Assembly (NCBI GenBank): GCA_945827465.1
Contig: CALZOH010000057.1
Location: 1-14,893 of the forward strand
Source of the DNA: an uncultured Prevotellaceae bacterium
Lineage (GTDB): Bacteria > Bacteroidota > Bacteroidia > Bacteroidales > Bacteroidaceae
DNA: 14,893 nt
Reading direction: 5' to 3'
A program made the translations under genes and the position numbers. Shown one piece after another: positions 7,541 through 13,571 of this stretch (the stretch's first letter is position 1; the number at the start of each line of letters is the position of its first letter). A model generated the notes under the pieces. The model saw only the letters and a program-made list of their open reading frames with translations. It searched no databases and was not told the origin of the DNA.

Positions 7541-8761
7541 TTGTCCAATAATCACCAAAATCCCCTATGCTATTCCCAAAATTCGTCAGAAATTTGGGGA
7601 GATGACATTGTGTGGATGAACTCTGATTATTGTAACTTCATTGAGTTGCAGAGTTCGGGCTTCTTCAGACTGATTGTTGCCACAAAATATGGCAGGAAGG
7701 TAATGCTAAAGACCCTCAAGGAAGAAGTAAAGGATACTCTAAAATATAAGGAAATTCTTCGTAAGGAGTTTAATATTCTGATGTCATTGAATAGTGACTG
7801 TATTGTGAACGTCATTACTTGGGAAGAAACAATTGTTGGGATTGGCTCGTGCATTGTTATGGAGTACATTGATGGCCGGACTCTTGATAAATTCCTTGCA
7901 AACAATCCTACTAAGAAAGAGAAACTTCTCGTTTTAGCAGAACTGCTCAAGGCGGTTGCATATGTCCACGGAAAACAAATTATCCATCGAGATATCAAAC
8001 CAACAAATATTATTGTTCAGTCAGATGGGAATCACATTAAGTTGATAGACTTTGGACTTGCGGATTCCGAGGCATACGAGATTCTCAAACAACCATGCGG
8101 TACAGAAGGATATGTAAGTACAGAACAGAGGCATGGCGTTAACGATGTACGTAACGACATCTATTCCCTTGGTTGCATAATGAGGGAGATGAGACTCGGT
8201 TGGCAATATCAAAGTATAATCAACAAATGCCTTTCATCATTGGAGATGCGTCCAAACTCAACAAAGGAGCTCTTGTCTATGATGGAATCGGTTTCAAGAA
8301 GACGTGCGGTAGGATTAAAGGCTATGTTATTCTTTTCATCCTTCATTATTGTCGGTATTTGCTGGTATTATAATAATAGTCAGATTCAAACATATGACAA
8401 TCGTATGGGGCAATCAATAGCAACGGACACCTTAGATGCCGAGATGATGTTAGAAAGCAATCCACCTTCAGAAATATTGATAAATACAGACTACACCAAG
8501 GTTCTGTTGGAAGTTAAGAAAGTAATTGATGAAGATGCTAAGCCAATTGATGCGATGATGGATACGGTTACGCGCATGAGTAATATTCCATCATCATATT
8601 TTACTTTTCTCGAAAAGGAAGCTGGAAAACTCAACGAACTTGCGCAACATCATAGAGGTGATATCAATCCTTCCTACTTTAATGATTTTTATTCAGAGAT
8701 GATGTCTTACTACAAATCAAAAACAGACAAGTGGAAAGAAATAATAGAAAGATTGAAATGA
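7541..8761 (+). CDS. Transmembrane Ser/Thr protein kinase (Hanks type)
   Basis: The 406-aa protein has a kinase domain at about 30-250, a transmembrane helix at 261-277 and an outer C-terminal part of ~130 residues with helical, acidic sequence and no recognised sensor domain. Catalytic residues are complete: Lys57 in VMLK, Glu76 in the C helix, HRD with Asp151, Lys153, Asn156, DFG at 170-172, GTEGYVSTE with Glu195 in place of APE, Asp206 in NDIYSLG and Arg237. The glycine loop is poor: ELQSSGFFRLIVA keeps only one of the three usual glycines. It should therefore be active, phosphorylating unknown cytoplasmic Ser/Thr substrates. Start: the frame opens at 7529 and the first plausible start is TTG at 7541; an ATG at 7616 would trim the N-terminus but keep the kinase fold. 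Codon use is AT-rich compared with the genes to the left and right, suggesting acquisition. Its obvious partner is the divergent regulator-like gene. Confidence 0.9.
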   Translation: MSNNHQNPLCYSQNSSEIWGDDIVWMNSDYCNFIELQSSGFFRLIVATKYGRKVMLKTLKEEVKDTLKYKEILRKEFNILMSLNSDCIVNVITWEETIVGIGSCIVMEYIDGRTLDKFLANNPTKKEKLLVLAELLKAVAYVHGKQIIHRDIKPTNIIVQSDGNHIKLIDFGLADSEAYEILKQPCGTEGYVSTEQRHGVNDVRNDIYSLGCIMREMRLGWQYQSIINKCLSSLEMRPNSTKELLSMMESVSRRRAVGLKAMLFFSSFIIVGICWYYNNSQIQTYDNRMGQSIATDTLDAEMMLESNPPSEILINTDYTKVLLEVKKVIDEDAKPIDAMMDTVTRMSNIPSSYFTFLEKEAGKLNELAQHHRGDINPSYFNDFYSEMMSYYKSKTDKWKEIIERLK

Positions 8762-8932
8762 CCAGCATTTGTCTTCTACGTAAATGGTCCTAAATGGACC
8801 TCATGATAAATTGCTTTGCTCTTACTCTGATTGTATTTAGAGACCTCTAAACAACTATAAATAATGAAAAATACATAGATATAAACCCTTGTATATCAAC
8901 TACTTTTAGATTTTAACACTTCAGACTTGCTT
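8762..8932. other. AT-rich non-coding stretch after the kinase gene
   Basis: No reading frame of note. GGTCC (8786-8790) can pair with GGACC (8796-8800), within two near-copies of TAAATGGaCC, but no T run follows, so it is a weak terminator candidate. The left end of the mobile element may lie in or near this stretch; I cannot identify an att core. Confidence 0.35.
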
Positions 8933-8964
8933 TTTGGTGGTTCTCAAAAATCCGCTTATCTTTG
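8933..8964 (+). promoter_or_regulatory. Full Bacteroidetes promoter for the four-HTH gene
   Basis: TTTG (8933-8936), a gap of 20 bases and TATCTTTG (8957-8964) match both parts of the Bacteroidetes sigma factor consensus. A transcript would start near 8971, giving a leader of about 240 bases that contains the TTGACAA-like repeats. Confidence 0.7.
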
Positions 8965-9014
8965 CAACGCATTTCTACCGCGGAGAATTTTGAGGGCTTT
9001 TATTTTGCCATCTC

Positions 9015-9160
9015 GTGGACAAGGTTGACAAAAGTTGACAAGAATGTACAACGGTTGACTGATGGACGAGAGGAAAAGTGGCAAGGAAGTGACCTCATTT
9101 GAAGAACGTGACATCATGGAATGAGTTGACAAGGATTGTCAATGATTGACGAAAGTTCAC
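9015..9160 (+). repeat. Helically phased TTGACAA-like repeats
   Basis: Cluster 1 holds GTGGACAAG, GTTGACAAA, GTTGACAAG, ATGTACAAC, GTTGACTGA and ATGGACGAG starting at 9015, 9024, 9034, 9044, 9054 and 9062. Cluster 2 holds GTTGACAAG (9125), an inverted TTGTCAA (9136-9142), ATTGACGAA (9145) and a weaker GTTCACT (9155). The spacing is 8-10 bases, so most sites face the same side of the helix. The array lies between promoter and start codon of the four-HTH gene, two genes upstream of the integrase end. Integrase arm-type sites or operator/excisionase sites for the four-HTH protein are the obvious readings. Confidence 0.7.
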
Positions 9161-9212
9161 TCCGTGGCGGTTTGCAAGAAATTGATTGTAAAACCACATA
9201 AAAAGGAGTCAA

Positions 9213-10187
9213 ATGAGAAAGACAAGAAAATGTGCCTTCTGCGGTAAGGAGTTCACTTGTAACAGCGGCTCGCAGAGGTATTGCTCAGAACAATGCGCCG
9301 AGGCAGCAAAGGCTCAGCGCAAGAAGAAGCAACAGGACTTTTTGAAGGCAGTCCAGCCTGTTATAGACATCGCCAGCCAGGAGTATCTCACATTCTCCAA
9401 GGCTGCCATCCTCATGGGATGCTCCCGTCAGTACGTTTACAAGTTGGTAAACGAGGGTAAACTTCCTGCATCCCGAATCAGCAGCCGGATGGCATTTATC
9501 CGTAAGGCAGACATTGAGAAGATGCTTGCTGGCAATCCTTATCATAGAGTATTGCCAACATACAAGCCTATGATTCCTTCTTCCCTTTCGTTGAAGAAGG
9601 TACACGCTTCAAGTAAGCCAGCGAGAAAAGAGGATTCAGTTCAGAGCATCGAGCCACTTGAATACATCTCTGGCGACGATGTTATGGCAACCTACAAAGT
9701 GAAGCGTTCATGGCTCTACACTTCTGCCAAGAATAACCAAGTACCCATTTGCAAGATTGCAGGTAAGAACTATTATAGCCGAAAGCACATGGATGCACTC
9801 TTCGGAGTTTCCGCTGAGATAGAAGCCTTGACAGAATGGCTGACAACGGATGAGGCAGAATCCCTCTATTCCACGACCAAGGAATCCTTACGCAGCCAAG
9901 CCTACCGCCGCCATATTCCCACAAAGCGAGAATATGGCAAGACCTATTATTCCAAGAAACATCTTGATGACATCTTCAGCCCCGACCTGAAGGCGAGTGA
10001 TGCCTATTACACCACGGCCGAAGCTGCCGAGAAATACGGCATGACCAAGAGCAACATCTGCGTAATCGTCAAGACGAACAACCTCACCAAGGTGAAAGTC
10101 GGAGTGCAGAACCTCATTGTCAAGGAGGAATTAGACCGAATAATGGCGAGCAGACTAGCGCAATTCGGGGCTTACAGGCTCCAATAA
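9213..10187 (+). CDS. DNA-binding protein with zinc-ribbon-like N-terminus and four excisionase/MerR-type HTH repeats
   Basis: The 324-aa protein begins with a small metal-binding motif: Cys7-x2-Cys10 ... Cys24-x3-Cys28. Four repeats of the HTH_17 / excisionase type follow, at about 58-105 (YLTFSKAAILMGCSRQYVYK ... IRKADIEKML), 150-197 (SGDDVMATYKVKRSWLY ... YYSRKHMDALF), 208-255 (LTTDEAESLYSTTKESLRSQA ... YYSKKHLDDIF) and 265-311 (YYTTAEAAEKYGMTKSNI ... VKEELDRIM). Each has the helix pair and the small wing ending in a (Y)(Y)SRKH or equivalent strand-helix. Repeats 2 and 3 are the most alike, especially at their ends. Start: ATG at 9213 with an AAGGAG sequence about 5 bases before it, an unusually good ribosome site for this group. 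Position beside the integrase suggests a recombination directionality factor or an element regulator that binds the repeated sites in its own leader. Both roles are inference. Confidence 0.75.
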   Translation: MRKTRKCAFCGKEFTCNSGSQRYCSEQCAEAAKAQRKKKQQDFLKAVQPVIDIASQEYLTFSKAAILMGCSRQYVYKLVNEGKLPASRISSRMAFIRKADIEKMLAGNPYHRVLPTYKPMIPSSLSLKKVHASSKPARKEDSVQSIEPLEYISGDDVMATYKVKRSWLYTSAKNNQVPICKIAGKNYYSRKHMDALFGVSAEIEALTEWLTTDEAESLYSTTKESLRSQAYRRHIPTKREYGKTYYSKKHLDDIFSPDLKASDAYYTTAEAAEKYGMTKSNICVIVKTNNLTKVKVGVQNLIVKEELDRIMASRLAQFGAYRLQ

Positions 10188-10205
10188 CGCCCAATAATAA
10201 GTATC

Positions 10206-10274
10206 AACTGCGTGAAAGTACAATTATCCATGAGTTATGAAAGGGTAAGTTGGTCACTCTTCCATCACGCAGTT
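10206..10274. repeat. Inverted 10-mer AACTGCGTGA/TCACGCAGTT before the integrase
   Basis: AACTGCGTGA (10206-10215) and its exact reverse complement (10265-10274) flank 49 bases. The same 10-mer, with two more matching bases on its left, recurs at 13014-13023 before the next HTH gene. The right arm runs into TTACTTTGC, a near-match to a -7 element for the integrase gene. These may be operator or recombinase-binding sites. Confidence 0.5.
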
Positions 10275-10337
10275 ACTTTGCACTCGCTATGAGACGCATA
10301 GCCTTCGATTATCAACAAAACAAAATTTCATACAAGT

Positions 10338-10676
10338 ATGAGTAACATTTGCAAGACAGTAACCTTGCGTACGCGTAAGATAAAGAAAGGTACGCAACTG
10401 AGCTTTTACCTTGACTACTATCCCGGCTACAGGGATGAATCAACCATGAAGGTACAGAGACATGAGTCACTTGGCATCTACATCTTTGCCAAGCCCAAGA
10501 ACCAGCGCGAGCGTGACTACAACGAGCGCATGACAGAGAAAGCCGAGGCACTGCGCTGCCGACGCTATGAGAGCATCGTGAACGAACGCTACGACTTCTT
10601 CGACAGAGAGAAGGAGAAAGGCAGCTTCCTCGCATGGTTCAAGAAGAAAGCCGATGCCAGGAACACCAAGTGGTAG
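10338..10676 (+). CDS. N-terminal fragment of the integrase (arm-binding domain)
   Basis: The 112-aa product that normal translation would give. It has the SAM-like-integrase lead-in typical of Bacteroides recombinases: a beta-rich opening (VTLRTRKIKKGTQLSFYLDY), a PGYRDESTMKVQRHESLGIYI strand pair, then a long charged helix (NQRERDYNERMTEKAEALRC) and the first residues of the core-binding domain (GSFLAWFKKKADARNTKW). Without the rest it lacks any catalytic residue. It could still occupy arm sites and so block recombination, which is speculation. Confidence 0.5.
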   Translation: MSNICKTVTLRTRKIKKGTQLSFYLDYYPGYRDESTMKVQRHESLGIYIFAKPKNQRERDYNERMTEKAEALRCRRYESIVNERYDFFDREKEKGSFLAWFKKKADARNTKW

Positions 10677-10730
10677 AACGTCTATAAGCATTTCGAAGCC
10701 TTCTGTGAAGGGAAATGCACTTTTGGCGAG

Positions 10731-11501
10731 ATGGACGTTGACCTGTGCAACAAGTTCAAGGAGTACCTTTATACTGCTCCACAGACCATCCACAAGAAGC
10801 AGAGGCTGCACACCAACACCATTGCAGGCTACTGGTCAACCTTCAGAGCCGTACTCCACACAGCCTACCGCGACCACAAGATCAAGGAGAATCCCAATGG
10901 CTTCCTTGACAGGATTGACACCATTCCAACAGAGAAAGAACACCTTTCACAGCCTGAGCTCGTAAATCTTGCCAACACCGACTGCAAGGAACCAGTATTG
11001 AAGAAGGCTTTCCTCTTCTCTTGCCTGACTGGACTCAGAAAGAGCGATGTCAAGGCGCTGACATGGAAGAAGATTCAGCCATACGGAGATGGAGGCATGT
11101 ATATCACTGTACGGATGCAGAAGACTCAGCAGCTTGTGAACAACCCTGTCAGCGAGGAGGCCCTTGACTTAATCGGTTTCTACGACGATGAACACGAACC
11201 CGATGCAAAAGTATTCCCGGACTTCAAGGACAAAATGACAGGAACGACATTGAAGAACTGGCTGAAAGCAGCGGGCATCACCAAGCACATTACCTTCCAC
11301 TGCGCCCGTCATACTTTCGGCTCCTTGCAGGTTGATGCAGGAACAGGTATCTATACCGTCCAGCACATGCTCGGACACAAGAACGTGGAAACCACTCAGA
11401 TTTATGCTAACATGGCTGACGAGAGCAAGCGTGAGAGCGTCAACCGCATCACGTTGAAGCCAAAGATAACTCCACAGCTGAAAGTCGTCGGACAGGACTA
11501 A
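10731..11501 (+). CDS. C-terminal fragment of the integrase (core-binding and catalytic domains)
   Basis: From the first ATG after the amber codon a 256-aa product is possible. It contains all the tyrosine recombinase residues: Arg103 in TGLRKSD, Lys131 in MQKTQQL, His190-x2-Arg193 in HCARHTF, His216 in LGHKNVE and nucleophile Tyr225 in TQIYANM. It lacks the arm-binding domain and the first helices of the core-binding domain (the segment 10677-10730 is in frame but before this ATG), so it would probably be unable to assemble a regulated complex. No ribosome site is obvious before the ATG. Confidence 0.55.
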   Translation: MDVDLCNKFKEYLYTAPQTIHKKQRLHTNTIAGYWSTFRAVLHTAYRDHKIKENPNGFLDRIDTIPTEKEHLSQPELVNLANTDCKEPVLKKAFLFSCLTGLRKSDVKALTWKKIQPYGDGGMYITVRMQKTQQLVNNPVSEEALDLIGFYDDEHEPDAKVFPDFKDKMTGTTLKNWLKAAGITKHITFHCARHTFGSLQVDAGTGIYTVQHMLGHKNVETTQIYANMADESKRESVNRITLKPKITPQLKVVGQD

Positions 11502-11651
11502 ACCTATTTGTTGGTTCTATTTTTTCGAGAAATGAAACCAATGATACTATTTTCATGTCACAAACATGGGAAAATGGGAACCAACACGATTGGCTCTAAT
11601 TTTTCGTTATACCTTTGCCAAGAAATCAAACAACGAAGAAAAAGGAGGAAA

Positions 11652-11716
11652 AGGCCAAATGTGAAAATCATACTCACTTCAAGTATGATTCACAAATAAA
11701 TATAAATCATTGGCCT
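11652..11716. repeat. Nested inverted repeat downstream of the integrase
   Basis: Inner arms AATCATACT (11666-11674) and AGTATGATT (11682-11690) pair perfectly around CACTTCA, extended by GTG/CAC (11661-11663 with 11691-11693) over a two-base bulge. Outer arms AGGCCAAATG (11652-11661) and CATTGGCCT (11708-11716) match apart from one extra A. There is no T run, so a simple terminator is unlikely; a recombination or protein-binding site is possible. Confidence 0.5.
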
Positions 11717-11755
11717 ACAGACGAAAAGGCTATACACCATAAGCAAAATTCTTCA

Positions 11756-11763
11756 TAACTTTG
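11756..11763 (+). promoter_or_regulatory. -7 element of the membrane-protein gene
   Basis: TAACTTTG fits TAnnTTTG and lies 42 bases before the ATG at 11806, giving a leader of about 36 bases. No -33 TTTG is visible at the right distance. Confidence 0.6.
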
Positions 11764-11805
11764 CAGCGCGTTTTCTGAAACAACGGACAATAACACATAA
11801 AGACA

Positions 11806-12777
11806 ATGAAAATAGATTCACCATCTTCAATCACTTCACGTGAGGCTTCCATCCGGCTCGAATGGTTCTCCACAAGAATACTGCCGGGAGTTGCAGTTCT
11901 CCTTCTTTCAATTCCACTATGTCAATGGGCTGACTCAAATCTTCCCGATGGCATCGTTCCTGTATCTATCATCTACCTGATGATTGTAATAATCCTATGG
12001 TCAATTTACATGGCTGTGCAGTATGCTTTCGTGGGTATGGTGCAGACGAGGAAAACCAAGGACAAGGTTACTATGGAGAATAGCAATCCTCACGAAGACG
12101 ATGGGCAAGCACCTGTTTTTCTTTTGGAGGCAATGCCTATGGTTGCTGAGTCAAATGGGACTGAGAGTGTCTGCGATGCTGAGGTGGTCGAGGAGATAGC
12201 TGAGAAGACAATAGCTACAGATTCCAATGTTATATCGGAAGAAGCCAATCATCCCGACAATGAGGCATCCACTGTTTCGGCTGCTTCTGCCAGTTCAACC
12301 TACCAGCAAGGTATTGATGACTTTTATCAGAGTCAGGCAGAAAGCCAGAAGAAGAAACTGGATACCATTCATGAATACCTTTTATACATCATGTCTCCTT
12401 TTATATATGAGGAAGACATGGACGAGTTCTGCACAGATCTGTTGAGATTCGCGATGGATCACAACTACCGCCCTGAAGTTGAGTGGAAGAGATACAAGAC
12501 CAAACTGAGCAGCTTCGATGTCCGTCATCTGGTATGGAGCATTGCCATAAGGTTGGGACTTGGCAAAGGCAAGGTTTACAGCAACGATGATTGCGCCTGT
12601 TATATTGAGCGTCGTTTTGCTTCTTTGTGTATAACAGCCAGTGGGGAGCCATTGTCACATAGCACACTCAGGAACTTGACAGTCACATCCAACAGCGACC
12701 AGATACATTGTGACATTCAGGGGGCAGACGGATTGTTATTCCATATTCCTTCACAACTGGGCGTAGAGAAAGGCTGA
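11806..12777 (+). CDS. Two-helix membrane protein of Bacteroides mobile elements, function unknown
   Basis: The 323-aa product has two transmembrane helices at about 24-40 (RILPGVAVLLLSIPLCQ) and 50-75 (IVPVSIIYLMIVIILWSIYM), then an acidic, low-complexity linker (90-165, rich in Glu, Ser and Ala) and a soluble C-terminal domain at about 180-318. The last part, with VRHLVWSIAIRLGLGKGKVY, DDCACYIERRF, STLRNLTVTSN and a final FHIP, follows a pattern I know from small conserved proteins carried by Bacteroides integrative elements (a helix with HL-W-I--RLG, then a short helix and TLR---T). No function is known to me. It has its own promoter between the integrase and the mobilization genes. The C-terminal domain might bind DNA or another element protein; this is a guess. 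Confidence 0.6.
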   Translation: MKIDSPSSITSREASIRLEWFSTRILPGVAVLLLSIPLCQWADSNLPDGIVPVSIIYLMIVIILWSIYMAVQYAFVGMVQTRKTKDKVTMENSNPHEDDGQAPVFLLEAMPMVAESNGTESVCDAEVVEEIAEKTIATDSNVISEEANHPDNEASTVSAASASSTYQQGIDDFYQSQAESQKKKLDTIHEYLLYIMSPFIYEEDMDEFCTDLLRFAMDHNYRPEVEWKRYKTKLSSFDVRHLVWSIAIRLGLGKGKVYSNDDCACYIERRFASLCITASGEPLSHSTLRNLTVTSNSDQIHCDIQGADGLLFHIPSQLGVEKG

Positions 12778-12832
12778 AGATAATCTTTCTCACCTATTCA
12801 GCATCTATACTTAGACGTTACATATTGGAGCC

Positions 12833-12867
12833 ACATCAGTAACCAAACTTTAGTGTGGTCCTGATGT
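12833..12867 (+). terminator. Imperfect hairpin after the membrane-protein gene
   Basis: ACATCAG (12833-12839) pairs with CTGATGT (12861-12867); inside, ACCAAACT and AGTGTGGT pair with one mismatch around TT. It stands 56 bases after the stop codon. There is no T run after it, so a terminator is only one possible reading. Confidence 0.4.
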
Positions 12868-13057
12868 TCCTATGCCCATTTGTGCTGAAATTTTACCCCC
12901 CCCCAAAACAGCCGAAATCCCAATTGTCATTCATTATACTCACATGTTCGATGTTGTCAAAATCCGCTTCAAAATCTCGTTTTATCCACGAATAACAACC
13001 AAAAAGAAGGCTCAACTGCGTGATTGTTTCGTGACGCACCAGTTATAAAACTGTGGC

Positions 13058-13088
13058 TTGCCCTCCGATTCGTAACGGGGTTCCTTTG
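13058..13088 (+). promoter_or_regulatory. Possible promoter of the coiled-coil/HTH gene
   Basis: TTG (13058-13060), 20 bases, then TTCCTTTG (13081-13088), one mismatch from TAnnTTTG. Transcription would start near 13095 and so fits a start codon at 13122 but not the GTG at 13053. Confidence 0.4.
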
Positions 13089-13121
13089 CAGCACGATTCC
13101 ACAAAAGGGTCGTGTTGTCAA

Positions 13122-13559
13122 ATGATAAAAGATCAAATTACGTTCAATGACCTTCCGCAGGTCATCGCCGAACTTCGGGATGAAGTGTCGGGCATGAAGG
13201 CGTTACTGCTGAACCTTCAGAACAGACCAACTCAGCAGAGAGAGAACAGACACCGCCCTGTCACGCCAGAGCAGGTTGCCGAGTACACCAACATCCCCCT
13301 TGCGACCATCTATCAGAAACTCGCGAACAGGGAAATCCCCGGCTCCAAGCCAGGCAAGCGATGGGTCATCTACCTTGATGAGATAGACAAGTGGCTGGAA
13401 GCAAACCGCAAGAATCCCATTCCTTTGACGGATGAGGAGCAGAACGCTGCCATCCTTGCATCGCACAAGCGCAAGCCGAACAAGTCCAGCTGGAACGATG
13501 AAGGTTTAGCTCGACGAAGTCAACCTATTGCAAAACCATTTGACGGGGATAAAATCTAA
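13122..13559 (+). CDS. Small coiled-coil/excisionase-type HTH protein of the element
   Basis: From the ATG at 13122 the product is 145 aa. Residues about 10-35 (LPQVIAELRDEVSGMKALLLNL) form a short coiled coil, likely for dimerisation. Residues 46-95 are an HTH_17 / excisionase domain: VTPEQVAEYTNIPLATIYQK, then the wing IPGSKPGKRWVIYLDEIDKWL. The tail is basic (HKRKPNKSSW). Such proteins are common beside integrase and mobilization genes in Bacteroides elements and may act as excision factors or repressors. The in-frame GTG at 13053 would add 23 residues, including an odd Cys-rich piece, and precedes the likely promoter, so I reject it. The next gene begins 12 bases after the stop, so they form an operon. 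Confidence 0.75.
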   Translation: MIKDQITFNDLPQVIAELRDEVSGMKALLLNLQNRPTQQRENRHRPVTPEQVAEYTNIPLATIYQKLANREIPGSKPGKRWVIYLDEIDKWLEANRKNPIPLTDEEQNAAILASHKRKPNKSSWNDEGLARRSQPIAKPFDGDKI

Positions 13560-13571
13560 AATCAAGCAATT

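Larger units (their letters stand above)
10338..11501 (+). pseudogene. Tyrosine recombinase (integrase) interrupted by an in-frame amber codon
   Basis: One frame runs from the ATG at 10338 to the TAA at 11499-11501, broken only by TAG at 10674-10676 (codon 113, right after NTKW). Sequence on both sides of the stop is continuous with a normal phage-type integrase: an N-terminal arm-binding domain, a core-binding domain and a catalytic domain, 387 aa if read through, the usual size for Bacteroides element integrases. No bases are missing or added. A single C-to-T change (CAG to TAG) would explain it. The element may thus be unable to move, or the stop may be read through, or a shorter product may be restarted. 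Other genes of the element end in TAA or TGA, and no other internal TAG is seen, so general TAG recoding is not supported. A sequencing error cannot be excluded. Confidence 0.8.
11502..11805. other. Non-coding stretch between integrase and membrane-protein gene
   Basis: It holds the nested inverted repeat at 11652-11716 and the promoter of the next gene. A 63-codon frame (11508-11699) is basic and low in complexity and does not look like a gene. Confidence 0.5.
12778..13121. other. Non-coding stretch with a hairpin, a C9 tract and repeated AACTGCGTGA
   Basis: After the membrane-protein gene come an imperfect hairpin (12833-12867) and a run of nine C at 12896-12904. AACTGCGTGA recurs at 13014-13023 followed by a second CGTGA (13030-13034) eleven bases on, one helical turn. 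A GTG at 13053 opens the downstream frame but is not taken as its start. Confidence 0.5.

Noticed and set aside
9015..9070. CRISPR-like array
   Set aside because: The repeats are under 10 bases with one- to two-base gaps and vary in sequence; this is a binding-site array, not repeats with spacers.
10206..10274. Invertible promoter flanked by the AACTGCGTGA inverted repeat
   Set aside because: The 49 bases between the arms contain no TAnnTTTG on either strand, so inversion would not switch a promoter.
10674..10676. General recoding of TAG to glutamine in the element
   Set aside because: No other internal TAG appears in the element genes, which all end in TAA or TGA; one changed codon is the simpler reading.
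11508..11699. 63-codon frame after the integrase
   Set aside because: Highly basic, biased sequence, no promoter or homology, and it runs through the inner hairpin.
8947..12969. Direct repeat AAAATCCGCTT at 8947 and 12959 as att sites
   Set aside because: An 11-base match is expected many times by chance in a window of this length, and the position fits no element boundary.
13053..13121. GTG start of the small HTH gene at 13053
   Set aside because: The added 23 residues look random and the likely promoter lies after this codon; the ATG at 13122 gives a normal start.
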